24,393 nucleotides of DNA. Source: a virus. The translations under genes were made by a program, and so were the position numbers. The DNA is taken from positions 1 through 24,393 of the IMG/VR virus record IMGVR_UViG_3300010157_000241. One strand, written 5' to 3'. This document shows, piece by piece, positions 6,123 to 15,378 of this stretch. Numbering within the stretch: the stretch's first letter is position 1; each line of letters begins with the position of its first letter. The notes beneath the pieces were generated by a model. The model was given only the letters and a program-made list of their open reading frames with translations, had not been told where the DNA came from and made no database searches.

Positions 6123-7535
6123 ATGGCTTCGACTAAACAATCGGTAACTATAAGTACACCCCAAGATGGAGTATCAACATATAAAGTAACATATTCATAT
6201 TCGGGAGGAACATATTATGTCGTTGTTACCGGAACAAATCCGTGGGTATCCGTCGATACCAGCGGGGCAACTGCTGATGAGGCGATTGCCGCTGCATCAC
6301 GCCTGTTGGACAATTGGGGCTTACCGGGTTACGCGCAAAACGACGCAGGAAAACAGCTAAGTCAAAATGTTAGTGAAAACGGGCAAGCCGCCTTTGCAAC
6401 CATCTCGCCTACTGTTCCACCGGCATCCGATCCTGTAGCCGCAGACGCCCAAGCAGCCGCAGATGCCACCTCCGGAGCAAACGCTACACCAACCGAAGGC
6501 ACGGCAGCTCCCGATGTCCCCTCAACAGACCCCGCAGCTGCCCAAGCAAATGATTCAGGAGCCGCCGCTACACCAGCCGAAGGCACGACGCCTCAAGACA
6601 TACCTCCAGACCCCCAAGGAACCGACTTTGTGGGGCCCGATGTAGTAATTCCTGATGACGGGCAAGACACCGATTCATTTTTGGGAGATACCACTGCCGG
6701 CGCCCAAGGCGAGGAAAACAACGCACGCCAGCAGGCTACATTACAGGACGCCACTAACTTTGCCTTAGGTCAAGATTGGAGAGTAAGATTAGCATTGGCG
6801 CCCGGTGCTAGTTATTTGTATAAAGTTGCACCGGGCGAAGCTGGTATACTCAATCCCTTGCAAGCAACTGACGGAGTTATATTCCCATACACGCCTGATA
6901 TTCAAATATCATATATAGGTAATTATGAACCACTTGCGCTAACACATAGTAACTACAAAATATTTCAATATCAAAGCAGTTCAGTAGATCAGGTAACAAT
7001 TAATTGTCCATTTACCGCACAAGATACTACCGAAGCCGCGTATATGCTGGCAGTTATTCATTTTTTTAGATCAGCTACAAAAATGTTTTATGGGCAGGAT
7101 CAAGCACCTATTGCAGGTATTCCTCCCCCTTTGTGTTATCTATTTGGATTAGGAGCTTTCCAGTTTGATAATCATCCGTTAGTAATCAGCAGTTTTACTT
7201 ATTCACTACCCACAGACGTAGACTATATAAGAGTATCTACTGCAACTGTACAACCCGGAGTTGGTAGTGCTAACGGAAACAGTGATGGCTTTAATCCAAA
7301 TCCTGCGCAGCAAGCTGCATTAGCAAGACTTGGCGGGACAATAAAGCCGGGCGGACAACCCCCTGCTGCAAATATGGGTCCGCCACCAGTTGGGACGGTA
7401 GCACCTACGTATGTACCAACTATGATGAATATGTCAATCACCTGCTACCCGATTGTCAGCAGAAACGATATTAGTAACAATTTTAGTCTGAAAGATTATG
7501 CAACTGGTCAACTAATAACTAGAGGAATTTGGTAA
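6123..7535 (+). CDS. Tail tube/baseplate structural protein (gp48/gp54-like role possible)
   Basis: A 470-residue protein in three parts. Residues 1-85 form a small beta-rich domain followed by a helix. Residues 85-195 are an Ala/Pro/Thr-rich linker with two imperfect repeats built on ATPxEGT. The core is residues 205-380 (DWRVRLALAPG, FPYTPDIQISYIGNYEP, FFRSATKMFYGQD, PPPLCYLFGLG, LPTDVDYIRV). A Pro/Gly-rich linker and a short C-terminal strand region follow. The core pattern is one I associate with baseplate-proximal tube proteins of T4-like and jumbo phages; gp48 or gp54 is the likeliest counterpart, but this is not proven. It is the first gene of the late operon, and its TAA overlaps the ATG of gp53 by one base. 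Confidence 0.6.
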   Translation: MASTKQSVTISTPQDGVSTYKVTYSYSGGTYYVVVTGTNPWVSVDTSGATADEAIAAASRLLDNWGLPGYAQNDAGKQLSQNVSENGQAAFATISPTVPPASDPVAADAQAAADATSGANATPTEGTAAPDVPSTDPAAAQANDSGAAATPAEGTTPQDIPPDPQGTDFVGPDVVIPDDGQDTDSFLGDTTAGAQGEENNARQQATLQDATNFALGQDWRVRLALAPGASYLYKVAPGEAGILNPLQATDGVIFPYTPDIQISYIGNYEPLALTHSNYKIFQYQSSSVDQVTINCPFTAQDTTEAAYMLAVIHFFRSATKMFYGQDQAPIAGIPPPLCYLFGLGAFQFDNHPLVISSFTYSLPTDVDYIRVSTATVQPGVGSANGNSDGFNPNPAQQAALARLGGTIKPGGQPPAANMGPPPVGTVAPTYVPTMMNMSITCYPIVSRNDISNNFSLKDYATGQLITRGIW

Positions 7536-7849
7536 TGGCTAATCAAACAATTTATCCTGCTACTAGCAGCTACTATAGCACTGAAGTATTTAATAATAAA
7601 TTTTTAGATGTAATGAACTATCGCCCAATACCAAGCTTGAATTCCGATATTTATTATATTATACCCCCTGTATATCAATATAGACCAGATATGCTGGCGT
7701 ATGACTTATATCAAGATTCTAGATTATGGTGGATATTTGCACAAAGAAATCCAAACAGGTTAGGGTCAGATCCTTATTTTAATTTTGTAGCCGGTTTGGG
7801 AATATATGTACCAAAGTCATCAACACTAAAGCAAAGTTTGGGAATTTAA
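7535..7849 (+). CDS. 53: gp53 baseplate wedge protein
   Basis: A 104-residue protein with the gp53-type C-terminal block LAYDLYQDSRLWWIFAQRNP followed by FVAGLGIYVPKSSTL, which resembles a LysM-type fold. In T4, gp53 joins neighbouring wedges around the hub. T4 gp53 is about 196 residues, so this is a short form. The start is taken as the ATG at 7535, which has AGAGG at 7521-7525 nine bases upstream and overlaps the previous stop as TAATG. A TTG two codons earlier (7529) is in frame but less likely. The location ahead of the hub and gp5-like genes fits the T4 order 53-5. Confidence 0.85.
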   Translation: MANQTIYPATSSYYSTEVFNNKFLDVMNYRPIPSLNSDIYYIIPPVYQYRPDMLAYDLYQDSRLWWIFAQRNPNRLGSDPYFNFVAGLGIYVPKSSTLKQSLGI

Positions 7850-7852
7850 TAA

Positions 7853-10800
7853 GTGGCTACTATTACCAATCCTATGACAACGAGTATACCGGTTTCTAAC
7901 GGTGCACCCATTACGGTTACAACCTCACTTGATACGGCTACTGGTAAGTATACTACGACAGCATCGTATCCTGCTTTAAACATTAATTTTACTGGCACTC
8001 CACAGCAAGTAACCGACCAGTTAAATAATTTAGTAAATAGCGGTGCTATTACCGATGAAAACACAGCCTATAGCATTGAGAGCGCAACAAACGTAATATT
8101 CAGTCAACAAAGCAATATAGGAAGTTTGACAAATGCTCCAAATCAAGATTCGGCCACACCCCCTGTTAGTACCTCAACTACAACTGCGGAGACAGTAGGT
8201 AATACAAATTCTACGACTACTACAACTACAACTACGGATACCGGCGGCGGGTCTGTTACTAGGAAATTAAATGATGACGGCACCGTAACCACAACGGTAA
8301 ACCCTGGCGCAAACAGCACTGTAGTAGAAACAACGACAGCACAAGCTAATCCAGATATAGGACCACAACCTAATCCTGCAATCAATACGCCAGTACAGCA
8401 GGTCACTCCCGGAATTCAAACAACACAAAATAATACGCCGCAACTTACTGGAGCTGCCGACGGTGATTCTAATTCACAAAATAACCCTGCATCAAACCAA
8501 CAGTCAGCGACCATGGTCAACACCACTGGTAATAACCCCACTGCATCAGTGGGCAATGCAACGTCACCACAAAGTGCAAGTGCGGCGCCGCAATCACCGT
8601 CACCAAGCGGAGCAGCCGGGGGGCAAGGAGCACCAGGTGCAAGAATGGATAACCCGCTGGGTAGCTTAGCTAGTTACAACTATGTAATCAGTCTATACAC
8701 AATGACTCCTAGTGCCCATGATGCTTGGATAAAATCTGGTAGAAAAGATATTTCAGCACTTGCCGGCGCCCAATTAGGGCAAGCTGCTAATGGTGTATAT
8801 TTGTTGTGTCAAAGCGGTGGCATTAATTCAGAGACTAGCCAGCGTGCACCAGGATTTAAGTATGACTACTACATTGACAATTTAAAATGTACCAGTCTTA
8901 TTGCAGCCAAAGCATCAGGTGGAGATTTTTTTAACGTAGAATTTTCTTTTAATATAACAGAACCGTATGGATTTTCTTTTATAAAAAATCTAAGGGCAGC
9001 ACAGTCTGTCTTGTATCAAGGGTCAGAAACTCCTGCATCTGGTACAAGTTCTGCAACCGCTACTGGACCGGTTGCTAATCCCCTTAGGGGAATGTATGTA
9101 TTAGGTATTAAGTTTGTAGGATGGAATTTAGATGGTACGCCATCTGATGGTCAATCAACTTTTGGCAGCGGAGTCCTAGACTCAGCTGGATCGCCAAGTG
9201 GCCTATTTCAAAATTTTTATGATATCCAAATAACTTCTTGCACGTTTAAATTAGATGGTAAACCAGTGGTGTATAATATTACCGCAGTACCGCTTAATGT
9301 AGGAGCAGGATTGGGATCTAAAAGAGCTACACTAGATACTCAACTCAGTATTGAAGGTGGAACAGTAGATAATGCACTAAATGGTCGTTCGGGCGTGATA
9401 ACTCAAATGAATAAAATGGAAGCAAACTTAAAGAAAAATAATAAAGTAGATTATGCGAATACTTACAAATTGACTTATCTTGGACCAGATGTGGATCTTA
9501 TAAAAAAGGCTACTATAGTATCACCCGCAGACGTAGATAAGATAAAATGGGCTAATGCAAATGTGAAAAAACCCAGTGACTCTAATGCGGCTACCGCAGA
9601 AAAAGCTCCGCCTAACAATACTTCAAGAACCCTATCAATCCCTCCTGGCACAAACGTATCTGCCGCTATAGGAGATATTATAAAGCAAAGTTCGTATTTA
9701 ACTAGCGCATTAAATACAATATACACAACGAGTCCTGAACCAACTAAGCAAGGTAGTCCACCGGCGCAAACTAATGCAAATCCAAAAAACATTGCTTGGT
9801 ATAACTTGTCAGTAGAAACTACCAATCCAAGATGGGATAATAAAAGGGGAGATTGGGTATATGATATAAATTATGTCATAACAACCTACGACACTCCTGC
9901 TATTCAAACACCGTATGCAAGTTCTGCTGCCCCTTATCCCGGACCATACAAAAGATATGATTATTGGTTTACTGGGCAGAACAAAGAAGTAATGGGACTG
10001 ACCTTTCAATACGATTGTTCTTACTTTTTAGGTGCAATGGATACCTCTAACGATCCCAATAATTCAGCTTCTAATAATAACAATGCTCCGATTGCCCCTA
10101 ACAAGCAACCCGGAGGAACTACTAATTCAAAAATAGGTTCAGGTATGGTTGCACAAAATTCTTACACAACTTATTTGTATGATCCTGCAGCATATCAAAA
10201 TGTAAATATGAAAATAATAGGCGATCCAGACTGGATAATGACTATTGCGCCCCCACCTGCTGCTAATAACGCTGCCGAAGTTTACAACAAATATTATGGA
10301 CCAAACGGCACTTCAGTAAATCCAAACAGCGGTATGTGTTTTGTTGAGGTTAATTTTTTAGAAGCAGTTGATTATGATAACAATCTTGGATATTTGACAT
10401 TAAATGATCAAATATACTTTGGATTAGGTTCACCAAGCTCTGGTCCTAAGCCACAAGGAATTATATTTCAAGTAATTCAAGTAGACAGTGACTTTGTTAA
10501 TGGAAAATTCACACAAACAATGACTATGAATGGAACGCCGTGGCCTAATGCAGGAAAAGAATCTGGTGCAGACAGACCTGATTCTGCACAAACTACCTCT
10601 AATAGCGCCGCTAATTCTGGACCAACTCCAAGCGATAATAATGCTACATCACAAGCTACAGGTTTTACATCTGCAAAAGAACAGCAAAATGCAGCAGCAA
10701 GTGATGCACAAGTCAAATCAGAATATCAAGAGTATTTGGCTAACGGAAAGAATCTGCAAGCACTGCGAGCTAATACTCCCGCGCCAAAGACAACTCCAAC

Positions 10801-10966
10801 TGGACCACAAGGTAAGCCCGTAGCAGACGGAGATGCAAGCCCTCCAATTGTATCTAATAAGCTTGGCTCGGCAACCGGACAAAATAGAACTGATTACTTC
10901 AGTAATACACCAGCTGTTAGCCCTATTACCGGAAGCCCTGCGCCGTCCCAGTTAACGAGAACGTAA
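7853..10966 (+). CDS. Large baseplate hub-like protein (gp27 counterpart?)
   Basis: A 1037-residue protein that starts at a GTG three bases after the gp53 stop, with only a weak ribosome site. Residues 1-85 form a small beta-rich domain; 85-265 are Thr/Asn/Ser/Pro-rich low-complexity sequence, including a run of eight Thr. The first structured core (about 266-555) begins NPLGSLASYNYVISLYTMTP. The second (about 588-905) contains SIPPGTNVSAAIGDIIKQSS, a WDNKRGDWVYDINYVI strand pair and YDYWFTGQNKEVMGLTF. The YxYxFTGxN segment and IPxG start recall hub proteins of the gp27/gpD type. Residues 905-1037 are again low complexity. It directly precedes the gp5-like spike, as a hub gene should. Family assignment is inference; residues at the hub-spike interface were not checked. 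Confidence 0.55.
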   Translation: MATITNPMTTSIPVSNGAPITVTTSLDTATGKYTTTASYPALNINFTGTPQQVTDQLNNLVNSGAITDENTAYSIESATNVIFSQQSNIGSLTNAPNQDSATPPVSTSTTTAETVGNTNSTTTTTTTTDTGGGSVTRKLNDDGTVTTTVNPGANSTVVETTTAQANPDIGPQPNPAINTPVQQVTPGIQTTQNNTPQLTGAADGDSNSQNNPASNQQSATMVNTTGNNPTASVGNATSPQSASAAPQSPSPSGAAGGQGAPGARMDNPLGSLASYNYVISLYTMTPSAHDAWIKSGRKDISALAGAQLGQAANGVYLLCQSGGINSETSQRAPGFKYDYYIDNLKCTSLIAAKASGGDFFNVEFSFNITEPYGFSFIKNLRAAQSVLYQGSETPASGTSSATATGPVANPLRGMYVLGIKFVGWNLDGTPSDGQSTFGSGVLDSAGSPSGLFQNFYDIQITSCTFKLDGKPVVYNITAVPLNVGAGLGSKRATLDTQLSIEGGTVDNALNGRSGVITQMNKMEANLKKNNKVDYANTYKLTYLGPDVDLIKKATIVSPADVDKIKWANANVKKPSDSNAATAEKAPPNNTSRTLSIPPGTNVSAAIGDIIKQSSYLTSALNTIYTTSPEPTKQGSPPAQTNANPKNIAWYNLSVETTNPRWDNKRGDWVYDINYVITTYDTPAIQTPYASSAAPYPGPYKRYDYWFTGQNKEVMGLTFQYDCSYFLGAMDTSNDPNNSASNNNNAPIAPNKQPGGTTNSKIGSGMVAQNSYTTYLYDPAAYQNVNMKIIGDPDWIMTIAPPPAANNAAEVYNKYYGPNGTSVNPNSGMCFVEVNFLEAVDYDNNLGYLTLNDQIYFGLGSPSSGPKPQGIIFQVIQVDSDFVNGKFTQTMTMNGTPWPNAGKESGADRPDSAQTTSNSAANSGPTPSDNNATSQATGFTSAKEQQNAAASDAQVKSEYQEYLANGKNLQALRANTPAPKTTPTGPQGKPVADGDASPPIVSNKLGSATGQNRTDYFSNTPAVSPITGSPAPSQLTRT

Positions 10967-10967
10967 T

Positions 10968-12479
10968 ATGCCTATAGACAATACATCTAGACCTAGAACA
11001 GTAGCCAAAATAAACAGAGTGAATGCCGGCGGCGGCTCTATGCCTGTACCCGTATTTGGTACAGTAAAGGATAATATAGATCCTACTAGATCGGGAAGAA
11101 TACGAGTTTATATTTCAGGTGTCAATACTAACCCTCCGGAAGATCCCAACAGTTGGACAACGGTATCTTTCTTAAATCCATACTTTGGTTCGGTACAAGG
11201 AGAAGCAGGTAATACAGGATATGGCACGTTTAAAAGTAATCCTAGTTCTTATGGGCAATGGCAATCACCCCCCGACATAGGTTCAATAGTACTATGTATA
11301 TTTGCTAACGGTGATCCTAATTATGGATTTTATGTAGGATCGGTAGCAGACCCAACTACATTACAAATGGTGCCTGCAATCGGTGCGGTAGATAATGTTG
11401 TACCTAATTCAGGTGAAGCTCAAAGTTATGGTGGAGCAACCAGACTCCCTATATCAAATATGAATACGAATAACACAAACATAGCAGATAGTCCACAATA
11501 TTTAGGTTATTCAAAACCAATACAAAGCTATGTAGCAGCAACTATGTTTCAGCAAGGAATTCTCAGAGATCCTATTAGAGGTCCTATATCTTCTAGTGCT
11601 GTAAGAGAAACTCCTAGTAGAGTTGGTTGGGGAGTCAGCACACCAGGTAGACCAATCTATAGCGGTGGATATGATGATACTACTATTGCAAGTAATTTAA
11701 AAGATAGCCAAGGCGCGCAACTGCAAGTTGTGTCGCGTAGAGGTGGGCATACTATAGTAATGGACGATGGTGATATTATTGGCAGAGATCAATTAATTAG
11801 AATAAGAACTGCATTAGGGCATCAAATCACAATGAGTGATGATGGTCAAACCTTAATGATTTTGCACGCTAACGGACAATCATACATTGAATTAGGTAAA
11901 GAAGGTACAGTAGACATTTATTCTACCAATTCATTTAATGTAAGAACGCAAGGTGATTTAAATTTACATGCAGATAATAATATTAATATCAATGCTGGAA
12001 AAACACTGAACATTCAAGCAAATGCAATGAATATTAATTCAGAAACTACATTTAATCAGCGAGTTGGTACTGACTACGCACTTAGTGCTGGTGGAAAATT
12101 TACGGTATTAGCTGGTGGCGCATTGAGTTTAGGGTCAGGTGGGGATGCATCAGTAGCAGCCGGCGGCATCACATACATCAACGGTAGCAAAGTAAATTTA
12201 AATACCGGTCAATCAGGAACTCAACCACAAGCAGTAAACAGAATTACAATGATAGCGCAAACAGATACACTATTTGATAAGACCAAGGGTTTTATAGCAG
12301 CGCCCGCTAATTTACTAACTGTAGCTTCACGCGCACCTGCACACTGCCCATGGGCAAATGCAGGCCAAGGGGTTGATGTAAAGGTAAATCTAAATTCTTC
12401 AAGTAGCTTACCATCTTCGCCATCTACCGCAGTAAATAATGTAAATCAAACTGCCGCTTCCAACGGTACAGGAGGATAG
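10968..12479 (+). CDS. 5: gp5-like central spike protein (OB fold plus beta-helix)
   Basis: A 503-residue spike of the gp5/VgrG type. Residues about 28-125 form the OB domain (VFGTVKDNIDPTRSGRIRVYI, PPDIGSIVLCIFANGDPNYGFYVG). The middle (about 150-260) is Gly/Ser-rich. From about 310 to 420 short strands repeat (LNLHADNNININAG, LNIQANAMNIN), the sequence look of the intertwined beta-helix needle. A late APAHCPW segment near 455-462 resembles a motif found after the needle in many myophage spikes. I see no T4-lysozyme-like domain between OB and needle, unlike T4 gp5 (575 residues). It starts one base after the hub stop; its own TAG lies just after a perfect AGGAGG that serves the next gene. 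Confidence 0.85.
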   Translation: MPIDNTSRPRTVAKINRVNAGGGSMPVPVFGTVKDNIDPTRSGRIRVYISGVNTNPPEDPNSWTTVSFLNPYFGSVQGEAGNTGYGTFKSNPSSYGQWQSPPDIGSIVLCIFANGDPNYGFYVGSVADPTTLQMVPAIGAVDNVVPNSGEAQSYGGATRLPISNMNTNNTNIADSPQYLGYSKPIQSYVAATMFQQGILRDPIRGPISSSAVRETPSRVGWGVSTPGRPIYSGGYDDTTIASNLKDSQGAQLQVVSRRGGHTIVMDDGDIIGRDQLIRIRTALGHQITMSDDGQTLMILHANGQSYIELGKEGTVDIYSTNSFNVRTQGDLNLHADNNININAGKTLNIQANAMNINSETTFNQRVGTDYALSAGGKFTVLAGGALSLGSGGDASVAAGGITYINGSKVNLNTGQSGTQPQAVNRITMIAQTDTLFDKTKGFIAAPANLLTVASRAPAHCPWANAGQGVDVKVNLNSSSSLPSSPSTAVNNVNQTAASNGTGG

Positions 12480-12481
12480 CA

Positions 12482-14899
12482 ATGTCAAGAAATAATAGAT
12501 CAATCCACTCATATCTACTATCCGCAACGCTAACACCCGAAGCAATATGTTCTCAACCGGCTACTATGCCAACCAGCAATTCTATCAATGGAACCGCAAC
12601 TGCTGCGCTATTGGCAACCATGCAGCAAACAACCGCATCGAATATTGATACAGCCGCTGCTGCATCCACTGGTTTTGCGATAGTTAATGGTGACTGTTGC
12701 TCGCCAACCATTAGTCCAAATAGCGTACCGCAAGTTGTTATAGGGCAGTATGGCATGAATCCCAAACAACTAGAAACTGCTGGGTTAATAAAACCCGGAT
12801 CTTCGACTATGGTAAATTCGGTTATTGCAGGTGGCACATGCGATCCTGCAACAGCCATGCCTCCAAATATTTGGACTGGTAAAAATGGAATAAACAGTTT
12901 AGATGATTATATAAACAGTACTCCTGCTCAAGCAAGTGCAGCAGTTGCAATGTTGCAGCAATCTCAAACACAATTGACTAAAGCCGGGGTTATTACTGGA
13001 CAGGAAGATTCTTCACAAATATCAGGTTTGATATTATCCGGAGCAACAATAGGAGTAGCGCAAACAATTAATACTATAAATTCTGTTAATAGCCTAAACA
13101 CAAACGCTACTACTATCATTAGCCCGTCATCAAGCTCAACTGGAGGCGCAATTGGTGCAATTAATAGTGCCAACGGTCCGGCTAACTGCGATACTGCTGG
13201 ATTAACTAACGTTACTAATACCTTGCAAGGCGTATTAAATGGAGCTGCTAAAGTAGCTGTAGGTACAGCCCTAATATCAGGCGCTACTAGCAGCATAATG
13301 TCTGCTATTAATAAAGGAAATTTTGCAGCTAGTTTATCATCAATATCTGCGGGATCGATTGCTGGCTTAAGTTTATCGCTCAGCGCATTAGCTAAGATAC
13401 CAAGTTTATCTAGTCTAACATCTGCAACTAGAGGAGCATCTGCCGCTGCGTTTTATGCTATAGCATCTAGCTTTAAGCCAATGACAGCGGGTATTCCTCA
13501 AAACTTAACAATGTTAGCTAGGGAGGCAGCGGCAGTTACTGCCACTGCCGCTAGCATAGGTGCTTCGCTAAACAGTGTGGCAGGCTGCACCCCTTTGCTA
13601 GCTTTGCCAAGCACCGGGTTGACTGGACTAGCAGCCATAGCTGGAGCCGCATCAAACGTATTAGGTGCTGCGTCGGGCGTATTAGGTGCTGCGTCGGGCG
13701 TATTAGGCGCGGCGTCAGGTGCAATATCAGGCGCATTGGGGGCGGTTAGCGGAGCAGTTGCCGGAGCAGCGGCAGGTGTACTTAATGCTGTTGACAACGC
13801 AATTGGCACCGCGCTAGGAGCAGCCAACACATCTCTTATCGGGTCACTTGGCTGTGAAGCCGCTCCTGTCTCGGCTGCGTTAGGAAGCGTTGCCGGATCG
13901 CTTACAAACTCAGTAAACCGAGCAGCAGTGACAACCGTCAACAACGGATTACGCAGCGTAGCCGGCCCAATTTTATCAGTTACTGGGTCCATAAGCGCGG
14001 CGAGTGGTTCGTTAAGTGCAATTAGCGGCTCACTAAGCAGCATAAGCGGTTCTCTAGGGGGAATTGAGGCACAATCGTCGTTGTCAACATTAGGAGCTTC
14101 TAGTTCATCTATTGGTTTTGCAAGTTCGGAAACCGCAGTAGGGGGATTTGCAAGCACAGGCTCATTGCTCAATAGTAGCGCATCCGGACTGCAACAAGCA
14201 GCAATCTCAGTAAGTTCTGGATCATTGCAGGCTTCAGTATCGGCAACGGCTAGCGGAATTGATAACTTACCCGGCGGATCAGGGGCTATCTCTTCTATTA
14301 TAAGCAATTCTCCTATTTCCCCAACAACAATTGCCGGATTGGGAGCTATCTCGGCATTAGCGGGCCCTTGCTCTACTATTGGCGCCGCCGCAGGAGCAGC
14401 AGCTTTGGCTGCAAGTGCTATTGATGCGGTTTCAGGGGACTTACTAGCACTAGCATCTGCGGGATTATCTGCAAGTGCATCTGCGAAATTACAAACAGCC
14501 ATAGCGTCGATTGGATCCGGCGGCCCTTCACCAATAAAAATGCCTACTGTAGCAGTGAATACCGTAGACCGCGCTACAGTTACTGCTACCGTTAACTCAT
14601 TATTAGGAGATCCGAATATACCTGCACCCAATTATTTAGGTGAGGTTTCGGCTTCGGCTGTTACTGCATTAGAGCAAGTACAACAACAAGCAGATGCAGC
14701 AGTAGAATCAGTAGTTCAAATAGATGCTTATGATGCTCAACTACAGGCCGCTTATGAGGCATATGATCAAGCAACTCAAAGTTACCCTCAAGGAGATCCT
14801 CGCATTCAACAAACATACCAAACTTACCAATCTTTATCAACTTCGCCGCAATTAACACAATTATATAGCCAAGCTGATATTAATACCTATCAGGTTTAA
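12482..14899 (+). CDS. Large Ala/Ser/Gly-rich baseplate-operon protein of unknown function
   Basis: An 805-residue protein lying between spike and gp25. It has the best ribosome site in the operon, AGGAGG at 12470-12475, six bases before the ATG. Residues about 90-170 (QYGMNPKQLETAGLIKPGSS, NIWTGKNGINSLDDYI) look like a small globular helical unit seen in other phage tail proteins; I cannot name it. Residues about 230-660 are dominated by Ala, Ser, Gly and Leu/Ile/Val in seven-residue steps (VLGAASG three times in succession, later SGSLSAI-type steps), which could form amphipathic or membrane-inserting helices. The last 100 residues (from LGEVSASAVTALEQVQQQ) are helical, Gln/Ala/Tyr-rich and coiled-coil-like. 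Single Cys residues recur through the chain. Possible roles include a spike tip, envelope-penetrating or peptidoglycan-contacting protein; none is demonstrated. Confidence 0.7.
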   Translation: MSRNNRSIHSYLLSATLTPEAICSQPATMPTSNSINGTATAALLATMQQTTASNIDTAAAASTGFAIVNGDCCSPTISPNSVPQVVIGQYGMNPKQLETAGLIKPGSSTMVNSVIAGGTCDPATAMPPNIWTGKNGINSLDDYINSTPAQASAAVAMLQQSQTQLTKAGVITGQEDSSQISGLILSGATIGVAQTINTINSVNSLNTNATTIISPSSSSTGGAIGAINSANGPANCDTAGLTNVTNTLQGVLNGAAKVAVGTALISGATSSIMSAINKGNFAASLSSISAGSIAGLSLSLSALAKIPSLSSLTSATRGASAAAFYAIASSFKPMTAGIPQNLTMLAREAAAVTATAASIGASLNSVAGCTPLLALPSTGLTGLAAIAGAASNVLGAASGVLGAASGVLGAASGAISGALGAVSGAVAGAAAGVLNAVDNAIGTALGAANTSLIGSLGCEAAPVSAALGSVAGSLTNSVNRAAVTTVNNGLRSVAGPILSVTGSISAASGSLSAISGSLSSISGSLGGIEAQSSLSTLGASSSSIGFASSETAVGGFASTGSLLNSSASGLQQAAISVSSGSLQASVSATASGIDNLPGGSGAISSIISNSPISPTTIAGLGAISALAGPCSTIGAAAGAAALAASAIDAVSGDLLALASAGLSASASAKLQTAIASIGSGGPSPIKMPTVAVNTVDRATVTATVNSLLGDPNIPAPNYLGEVSASAVTALEQVQQQADAAVESVVQIDAYDAQLQAAYEAYDQATQSYPQGDPRIQQTYQTYQSLSTSPQLTQLYSQADINTYQV
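13658..13720 (+). repeat. Three tandem 21-bp units within the Ala/Gly-rich gene
   Basis: Units at 13658-13678, 13679-13699 and 13700-13720 each encode V-L-G-A-A-S-G. The first two are identical; the third differs at a few third-codon positions. Degenerate copies continue downstream (AISGALGAVSGAVAG), which suggests that the hydrophobic part of the protein grew by slippage of a seven-codon unit. Confidence 0.85.
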
Positions 14900-14905
14900 T
14901 AAATA
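14898..14905 (+). promoter_or_regulatory. Possible late box AATAAATA before gp25
   Basis: AATAAATA matches seven of eight bases of the T4 late box. It is only five bases from the gp25 ATG at 14911, so a transcript starting there would be leaderless or begin inside the gene. The surrounding AATAATAAT sequence makes a chance match likely. Confidence 0.25.
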
Positions 14906-14910
14906 ATAAT

Positions 14911-15360
14911 ATGTCTACATATATCGGATTTTCAACTATTTTAGCCAACGAACCCAGAAGTACTAATGCCAAGATTGGTAATCAAAACGGTCCGGGAAGT
15001 TTAGTAAAACCTCTTTCTTATGGTAATAAATTTAAGTTAGTCGATCATCAACTAGTATTAAGGGACTTTTTAAATGCCCTTAACATACCACTTGGACAAA
15101 AAGTAGGACAACCACAGTATGGAACAACGCTTTGGTCATTTGTATTTGAGCCAAACACAGCAGATGTTCAGTTTCAATTAGAAAATGAAATTAAAAGAAT
15201 AGCAGGTTTGGATCCTAGAATCCAATTAGGCTATGTAAAAGCTTTCCCACAACTCAATGGAATACTTTTAGAAGTACAAATGGCTGTAAATCCATTCAAC
15301 GACCCCGCAATATTAAGTATTTTCTTTAATCCTGCCAATAACTCAGCAGTATTGCAGTAA
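14911..15360 (+). CDS. 25: gp25 baseplate wedge protein
   Basis: A 149-residue member of the GPW/gp25 family (T4 gp25 is 132 residues). The family core is clear: LVLRDFLNALNIPLGQKVGQPQYGT, then LWSFVFEPNT and a helix with LENEIKRIAGLDPRI, then strands ending in VNPFNDPAILSIFF. It sits in the inner wedge ring with gp6 and gp53 and helps start sheath assembly. No Shine-Dalgarno sequence is visible; the sequence before the ATG is AATAATAAT, so initiation may rely on an unstructured A/T-rich leader. It ends 52 bases before gp6, the largest gap in the operon, which holds a late-type promoter box. Confidence 0.95.
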   Translation: MSTYIGFSTILANEPRSTNAKIGNQNGPGSLVKPLSYGNKFKLVDHQLVLRDFLNALNIPLGQKVGQPQYGTTLWSFVFEPNTADVQFQLENEIKRIAGLDPRIQLGYVKAFPQLNGILLEVQMAVNPFNDPAILSIFFNPANNSAVLQ

Positions 15361-15378
15361 TCTTTAAAAGTCGTATTT

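Noticed and set aside
7529-7534. TTG start at 7529 for gp53
   Set aside because: The ATG at 7535 is better spaced from AGAGG and forms a tidy TAATG overlap with the previous gene.
8143-8406. Short minus-strand frame opposite the hub Thr-rich linker
   Set aside because: Its Val-rich translation simply mirrors the ACN Thr codons of the real gene.
13498-14631. 377-codon minus-strand frame opposite the Ala/Ser/Gly-rich gene
   Set aside because: It is produced by the biased GCN/GGN/TCN codons of the plus-strand gene; it has no ribosome site and a low-complexity Ala/Pro translation.
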